Assembly: GCA_022661535.1 (NCBI GenBank)
Contig: JAKULF010000008.1
Span: 1,674,001-1,738,000, forward strand
From: Eutypa lata
Lineage: Eukaryota; Ascomycota; Sordariomycetes; Xylariales; Diatrypaceae
Length of the DNA: 64,000 nt
Direction of reading: 5' to 3'
The notes under the pieces are model-generated. The model was not told the DNA's origin. It saw only the letters and a list, made by a program, of their open reading frames with translations, and made no database searches. Positions 58,541-64,000 of the stretch are shown here, in pieces (positions within the stretch are counted from its first letter, which is position 1; the number at the start of each line of letters is the position of its first letter). The translations under genes and the position numbers were made by a program.

Positions 58541-59797
58541 GAACGAAGAGTCAAGTCAAACAACTGACTAACAAGAACAGACCCAGGTAGACATATCAGA
58601 AACAAAGGAATATACCTACCTTTAGAAAGTTACTATGAAGTATCCATATGCCCCTTAGTAGGAAGGCCTAGGAATCTGCTTTGCAGCTATTACGGTGCTC
58701 TATAAGCGGGGGCATTATATTAACCGGGTGCTAGTGTAAATTGACCTTGTCAAGAACCTGGGGAAAGACTTTTGAAGGCTCTAGGGGAAATCGTCATGCG
58801 GGGTCCATGGAGAGCAAAACACATGGCTACTCGGTTGTTTAATAGACCGAATAGGAACCAGAGTGTAATGCAATCTAGCCGCATCGCGAGTAGATAAATT
58901 CCATATTGAAAAATAACTAAGCTAAAAAGATGGGAAGTGAAGTTCACCAAGAAATACGGTGTTGGGAGGCCATACTGCCTGCCATATACCAAGGTAGCTG
59001 TTTTAGGCATTGTGGGGGAAACCATTTATTGTCGTAAACGTGAAAGCGCGAAAGGATCTTCTTATAACTCTCTATATTAAAGTAAATCAGCAGAAGGTAT
59101 CGCAAATGTGATCTTGGTTGAGAGACTGCGAAATACTGCTATGTAGATACGTAGTAGACAGAAGCCGCCGTAACGCCTTAGAAGAGCTGTTTGTCTAGGG
59201 GCCCCACAGATACTTGACTACTACCTAAGCTCTAGTCTAGCGTCCAGGGGTCTCAGGGGCTCCCCTACGCTGTGTGACGTCCGGGGAAGTGGCTTGTAAG
59301 CCCCTCATGCTGGTCTTGCTGTCTTGGCAACAAATGAGGTATGAAAGATTAGGTAAGCCATCTCTAACTAGCTATTGATTAAACTGATAACAACTCATCC
59401 TAGCAACCGTCAGGGCGGGCATTTCGTTGTATGTAAACATCCATCATCGTCGATATTCACTAGCATTATCCAGACCCGACCGAGCCTCTACATCTACATT
59501 TAAGACCACATCCGGCGTTGCGCAACAGTTTTGATTATTCAAATATATTCTCCTTATCACTCGATTGACTGTTTTACGGTGAGGTGAGTAAAGTTCTTAC
59601 TTTTTGTCAGTGCTGAGAGGGTGGATAAACCAAGCAACAACAATATGTTGCCCTGTTCGCCATAGCGAAATCCCAACAAATGCTAGTTGCTTTGGTTGCT
59701 GCGTTTGAGATCAATGAATATGTCCAGCTAACGTCACAAAACAATGGCAAAGCCATCAGAAACCCGATTGAGCCCCTTGAGAAGACTTGAGAAGAAG
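58541..59797. promoter_or_regulatory. Divergent spacer, secreted glycosidase / MOB1
   Basis: The two flanking genes are transcribed away from each other. No supported ORF. The MOB1 side (59460-59797) probably contains its leader. Confidence 0.4.
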
Positions 59798-60725
59798 ATG
59801 ACTTCGTTTATAACAACCGTGTAGGTGATTGATTTGATTGATCTATCATAATACTTAGCCGCTTCCAATTCCCTCCTCCCCCCACTTGCCCCTCCAAATA
59901 CTTTACAGCGAAAGAACCCCCCCCCCCACCCCCCCCTTTTGAGCAAACCCAGACTGACAATACTATTTAAATATACAGCAACCAGCGCACGCGCAACCAG
60001 TTCCGCTCCCGCGCGGGCAAGGGCGGCAACACAAGCTACCAGTTGCGACAGTATGCCGAGGCGACGTTGGGCGGCGGCAGCCTGCGCAAGGTGGTGAAGC
60101 TGCCCGAGGGCGAGGACGAGAACGAGTGGCTAGCCGTCAACATGGTTGATTTCTACAACCAGATCAACTTGCTCTACGGAGCCATCACCGAGTTCTGCTC
60201 GCCGCAGTCGTGCCCAGAGATGAAGGCCACTGACGAGTGAGTGTCCCTGCTTATTTTTCTTTCTTCTTCTGCTTCCTATACATACGCATACCCCCTTAAA
60301 TAAATAGAAGAGGACACGACAGCTGACGAACTTGCTAATCACTATCCAGGTTCGAGTACCTCTGGCAAGACGGCGAGACGTACAAGCGGCCGACGAAGAT
60401 GGCGGCGCCGGCGTACATCGAGCAGCTGATGGGGTGGGTGCAGGGCAACATCGACAACGAGGCGGTGCTGCCGAGCCGCATCGGGGTGCCGTTCCCCAAG
60501 TCGTTCCCGTCGCTGGTGCGCCAGATCTTCAAGCGCCTCTACCGCGTCTACGCCCACATCTACTGCCACCACTACCCCGTGATCCGCGAGCTCGGCCTCG
60601 AGCCCCACCTCAACACCTCCTTCAAGCAGTACGTCCTCTTCATCGACGAGCATGGCCTCGCCAGCGGCAAGGACTACTGGGGCCCCCTCGGCGACCTCGT
60701 CGAGAGCATGCTGCGCAGCGACTGA
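59798..60725 (+). CDS. MOB1: Mob1 kinase activator
   Basis: Three exons: 59798-59820 (23 nt), 59979-60236 and 60350-60725, giving 218 aa. The short first exon MTSFITT is joined to [16 protein letters not shown] as in the family. Zinc-binding residues are present: CSPQSC-PEM and, in the last exon, HIYCHHY. The surface [25 protein letters not shown] and [12 protein letters not shown] blocks are nearly invariant. Mob1 binds and activates NDR/LATS-type kinases (Dbf2 in yeast) in the mitotic exit/septation pathway. Intron 1 carries a C-homopolymer tract (59919-59938). Length is normal. Confidence 0.97.
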
Positions 60726-61670
60726 GGTTGGAGTTGAAAAAAAGTGATATGATATGATAGGATGGGGACTAGCAGATGATGCATACAGCACACATACATA
60801 TACGTACACGTGCATACGAACGAGAGGTGAACACTTTCATCTCGTGATACGGGGTTAATGAGTGGGTCGGGCAAACAGATATGCTCAATTTTTTAATTTT
60901 TTTTTGGCCTTTTGCCATTGCTTTTGCAATTGCAGATACGAATACGGACAGGGGGGCAGGTGTTGGTTGGGGTTTGGCGTTTTAAGTGAAAAGAACTTCG
61001 TTAGTAGTTTATTAAGGAAGGGATACAGCATACTCAGGGTAAAGCGACACGGAGGATGAGGATTGCATATGTGTGATGATAGACGCGGCCTGGCTTCCCT
61101 TCAGTCGGCTGAGCTGTGGTTACGTAGCTTACGGCCGTTTTGTTAACGAAAGAGCTTCGGTGCAAGCGATCCGCATTCTAGCATATTTGATAATAATCGA
61201 AGTTTGTGCAATACATTCATCACTGGGAAGCAGATGTAGGTAGCTATGATTTTTTTTGGTTTGATTGTTTCTGCTGTTTCATCCAATGCAATCAATGGAT
61301 GATGACATGAAGTATGATTCTTCATTTGTAGTTTGATTTAATACACCCACGAAATGGGCTGCTAATATGACTCCTCCAATGCTAGTGTCATTATACCTAC
61401 CCATTTGATTGATATTCCCCCAAATCCTAAATCAACATGTTCTAGTGGCATGCCTAATAATGAGCGTGACGCAAACGATTGCCCCAAAGCTTACGCCCAT
61501 TCCAGGGGTTCGAGGCCGTATCGAAGTCAACCGTCACATGCTCTCATCCATCTTGTCTTCTTAGTTTGTTTGTTACTGTGTGTGTGTTCGTCGGCTCATG
61601 ATTTATACAATGGCCCTCATTCGTCTTATGTCTTGTTCTTCGTTCGGGCTGCATAGCTAGCTGCCTGTTC
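60726..61670. other. Convergent 3' flanks of MOB1 and the carrier gene
   Basis: No gene supported. Short T runs at about 60890-60905. Confidence 0.4.
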
Positions 61671-62994
61671 TCAATCGATGTCTTCGAGTGAATTGATCCT
61701 CTTCTTTAGGAATTCAAATGCCGAAAAGAAGACGGCATTCACGGCGGCCGATCGTCCCATGGACACCCCTAAGCCGCGATACATATCTCGTCTGAAGAAT
61801 TGGATCTTAGGTATGGGCACATTCTGCCCTTTCGAGTACATGAGAGCGTTTCGTTGATAAATGCTCTTAACAGAATCGATAGGGTCTATTGGGAACGTAA
61901 GTTAGTTAAACTGGATACGGGGCACGGAACTGAGTTTTGGATTACGAACATATCAATGCCCAGGAAACGATGCCGCAGAGTGCTCCAGCCGCAAGAACGG
62001 CAATGGGGTTCTTGTGAGCATCTTTCCCGCTGAAGGTCGTCAACAATTGCTTGCTGCTTTCGTACGTGGCAAAATAGATTCCTGTCCCTAGGGTATCTCT
62101 CACTAAATCATATTGGTTAGAGACATCATTTATAGCAGAACCAGAGCTATTTCGACTTACAAAGATGTAAGTTTAGTCCGGTGTACATTCCACTAAACCC
62201 ACGATGCCTCACGATATTCGCTAGGGTCTTGAAAGTGCCTTTGTTGTGATAGCTAAGGGCGATAGCTTGTCTCTTCGGATCGGAGTTCTTCTGGTTTGCC
62301 ATGAGAACAGACACTTGAGCGCTCAACTTGGTTAATTCGAACGGGCCTATTTACGCAGGTGCGGGTCAGCTTTATGTCTGAGACATCCCGTGTCCGTTGG
62401 TATTCCTTTCACTCTCCCGATTACTCACACGCTATGAATGTGATTCCAGAGCCAGCCGTAGCACCGGCAGCTCCAAAACAAGCAATGGTTCCCAGGCTGG
62501 GATACGCTCCATTCTTGTTGACGTGTTCCAGTGGACAGAATCCCAAGTTCTTCCCCATCCAATCAGAGTATACGTGTTTAGAGCGCTGGTAGATGGAGAA
62601 TGATATCGTTCGTACGAGGGTCACACTGGCTAGCGGCGCGGTCACACCTGAACTAATAGTTAGATAGCCACTCAGGCATTTATATTTAGTCGAGATAAGG
62701 CACAAAGCAAAGCCTACCTCGGAAGAAACCCCGAACACCTTCAGAGTGATAGGTCTCTCTAACGCAATGGAGGAAACCGTCGTAAGGATAGGTCTGCAAT
62801 CGGGTTTTGACGCTATCGAGAGGGAAAGCGGTGATGGTGGACAAGACACTGGCGGAGCTGGCCGAAACCTCAGTTCGATAACGTTTCACCCATCTCCGTG
62901 ACTTCTCACTTCCGGTACTGAGCTGAGGCATGGTCCGAGTCCGAAGTGGAGGCGTCGCGCCGGTGACATTTTGTATGCTGGACTCGGCTGGCAT
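61671..62994 (-). CDS. Mitochondrial carrier family protein
   Basis: Five minus-strand exons: 62718-62994, 62429-62647, 62161-62346, 61950-62102 and 61671-61885, giving 349 aa. Donors are GTAGGC, GTGAGT, GTAAGT and a weak GTTCGT. Three tandem carrier repeats are recognisable by their signature: FPLDSVKTRLQ (repeat 1), PFELTKLSAQ (repeat 2) and YPIDSVKSIYQ (repeat 3), each followed by an aromatic/Gly segment such as GFFRG and GMYTG. The protein should be a six-helix inner-membrane transporter. The substrate is not obvious; the overall pattern is closest to the poorly characterised YFR045W type, which I state tentatively. The N-terminal 40 residues are a variable extension. Confidence 0.9.
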
Positions 62995-64000
62995 TGCTCT
63001 CGAGGAGCGGGCGGACAGAAGAGACTTCTGTTGTATTGCGGGAAAGCGTCAGACAGTGGCCTCATAAAGAGGACCAGAGTCATCAGCGCGGTCGCGATAC
63101 AATGGAATCGACTGTTGGCAACAGGATATGTGCCATCAAGACCCTTGATGGTTTTCGAGTATAGAGATTAGGGGAGGAAAAGATGCGGGGTTGGACGTTT
63201 TGGAAGGGAGAGAGGGATCGGATCGGATGTTATAAGTTACGGGGTACAGATCAAGTAATGCGTAGATATGAAGCTCAATGGAGGACCGGATATGTAGATA
63301 TGAGATATGATGCAGGTATTCGGAAGAGAGAGCCACCGTCGAATGGCGATTGTTGGATTAGAATTGGTATTTGTTATGGTACAGTGCCAAAGTAAAGATC
63401 AGTAGTTATGTGTGTGTAGGTTATGTACTTCGTACTCTATGTCGGTATGTAAGTCAGTTGTTATAGGTCCAATTGGTTTCAGGGTTTCGTTTCGATGTTT
63501 TGCGGGGATGGATGCACCATCTCGATGACACACGAACACATGTGGAGATAATTGAAGAGCAGGGGCAACTGACATGAGTACCTAGACCTCAATTGCCTTG
63601 ACCAGGTATGCAGGTGCAAGTCTGGGGAAGACAAGACCTGACCTGGGAGTGTAGTTAGTGGGTGCTCTTCTGTTACAAATGAATCAGTTGGTGATGGACA
63701 CACTTCAAGCATACTGAAGACGACGCGGAATGGAGAAGAGTCTCATCGGAGGCAGCAAGGCCGGTCATACAAAGTACAACCATACTGTTGTCAATCATTA
63801 TCTTTATTGGTCACTAAGGGGGTGAGTGGCTTCATGAGGGGAAATAGTGGAGATAAATGATTGGCCACTGTCACAGTCTCACAGCAATTGAACCTCTATC
63901 TCCACATCCTACAACCCACATCCCTTATATAGACTTCATACATGCAGCAAAAGCATACCATCACAATAAAATACCTATGTAATAACGATAATGATATGTA
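62995..64000. other. Right-end spacer
   Basis: Promoter side of the carrier gene followed by gene-free sequence up to the window edge. No frame with family resemblance; short frames such as 63183-63395 look random. Confidence 0.4.

Noticed and set aside
58750..59025. Minus-strand frame containing LPTPYFLVNF, reminiscent of the VPTPYFPGS block of the neighbouring glycosidase
   Set aside because: The similarity is limited to a few residues, and no other part of the glycosidase is recognisable, so a duplicated fragment is not supported.

Overview
This window looks like a contig piece from a filamentous ascomycete (Pezizomycotina, most likely Sordariomycetes). The genes carry short introns of about 50-150 nt with fungal GTRNGY donors, CTRAY branch points and YAG acceptors. 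The proteins are standard Dikarya orthologues. A strongly AT-rich island has the look of repeat-induced point mutation (RIP), and a decayed heterokaryon-incompatibility (HET) gene is present. I found no bacterial operons, CRISPR arrays, rRNA or tRNA genes.

Layout, left to right. 1-574: 5' part of an unknown minus-strand gene that leaves the window. 4.7-7.9 kb: a RasGEF fused to an N-terminal Ras-like G domain. 9.2-12.9 kb: a GH63-like glucosidase with a probable 3-nt micro-exon. 14.5-15.5 kb: ATP synthase OSCP subunit (ATP5, minus). 15.7-16.0 kb: a Tc1/mariner-type MITE in the divergent promoter between ATP5 and a DUF2293 gene (16.7-19.7 kb). 20.4-21.5 kb: ESCRT-III subunit VPS20 (minus). 21.8-23.4 kb: an F-box-type protein. 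23.6 kb: a very small Cys-rich protein with a 5'-UTR intron. 25.8-28.3 kb: the AT-rich, RIP-like island with internal duplications. 28.6-30.9 kb: the AAA ATPase RIX7. 31.7-32.6 kb: cytochrome c (minus). 33.8-35.2 kb: a mitochondrial-type membrane protein. 35.5-36.9 kb: exosome subunit RRP42 with a polyQ insert (minus). 38.1-39.9 kb: a short-chain dehydrogenase. 40.2-41.9 kb: arginyl-tRNA-protein transferase ATE1 (minus). 46.3-46.9 kb: a diphosphoinositol-polyphosphate Nudix hydrolase. 48.1-50.4 kb: a large single-pass membrane protein (minus). 52.4-54.05 kb: a HET pseudogene. 54.6-55.3 kb: LSM1 (minus). 56.1-58.5 kb: a secreted six-hairpin-type glycosidase (minus). 59.8-60.7 kb: MOB1. 61.7-63.0 kb: a mitochondrial carrier (minus).

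The genes do not form one pathway. They are mostly housekeeping: ribosome biogenesis and RNA decay (RIX7, RRP42, LSM1), mitochondria (ATP5, CYC1, carrier, membrane protein), signalling (RasGEF, MOB1, Nudix DIPP), ESCRT and the N-degron pathway. They are separated by long gene-poor, low-complexity spacers. The novel-looking parts are the micro-exon, the MITE-bearing bidirectional promoter, the RIP island with its 217-bp direct repeat, the HET relic, and the uncharacterised small Cys-rich and membrane proteins. Exon boundaries were inferred by eye from splice signals, reading frame and remembered family sequence; no alignment or transcript data were used.
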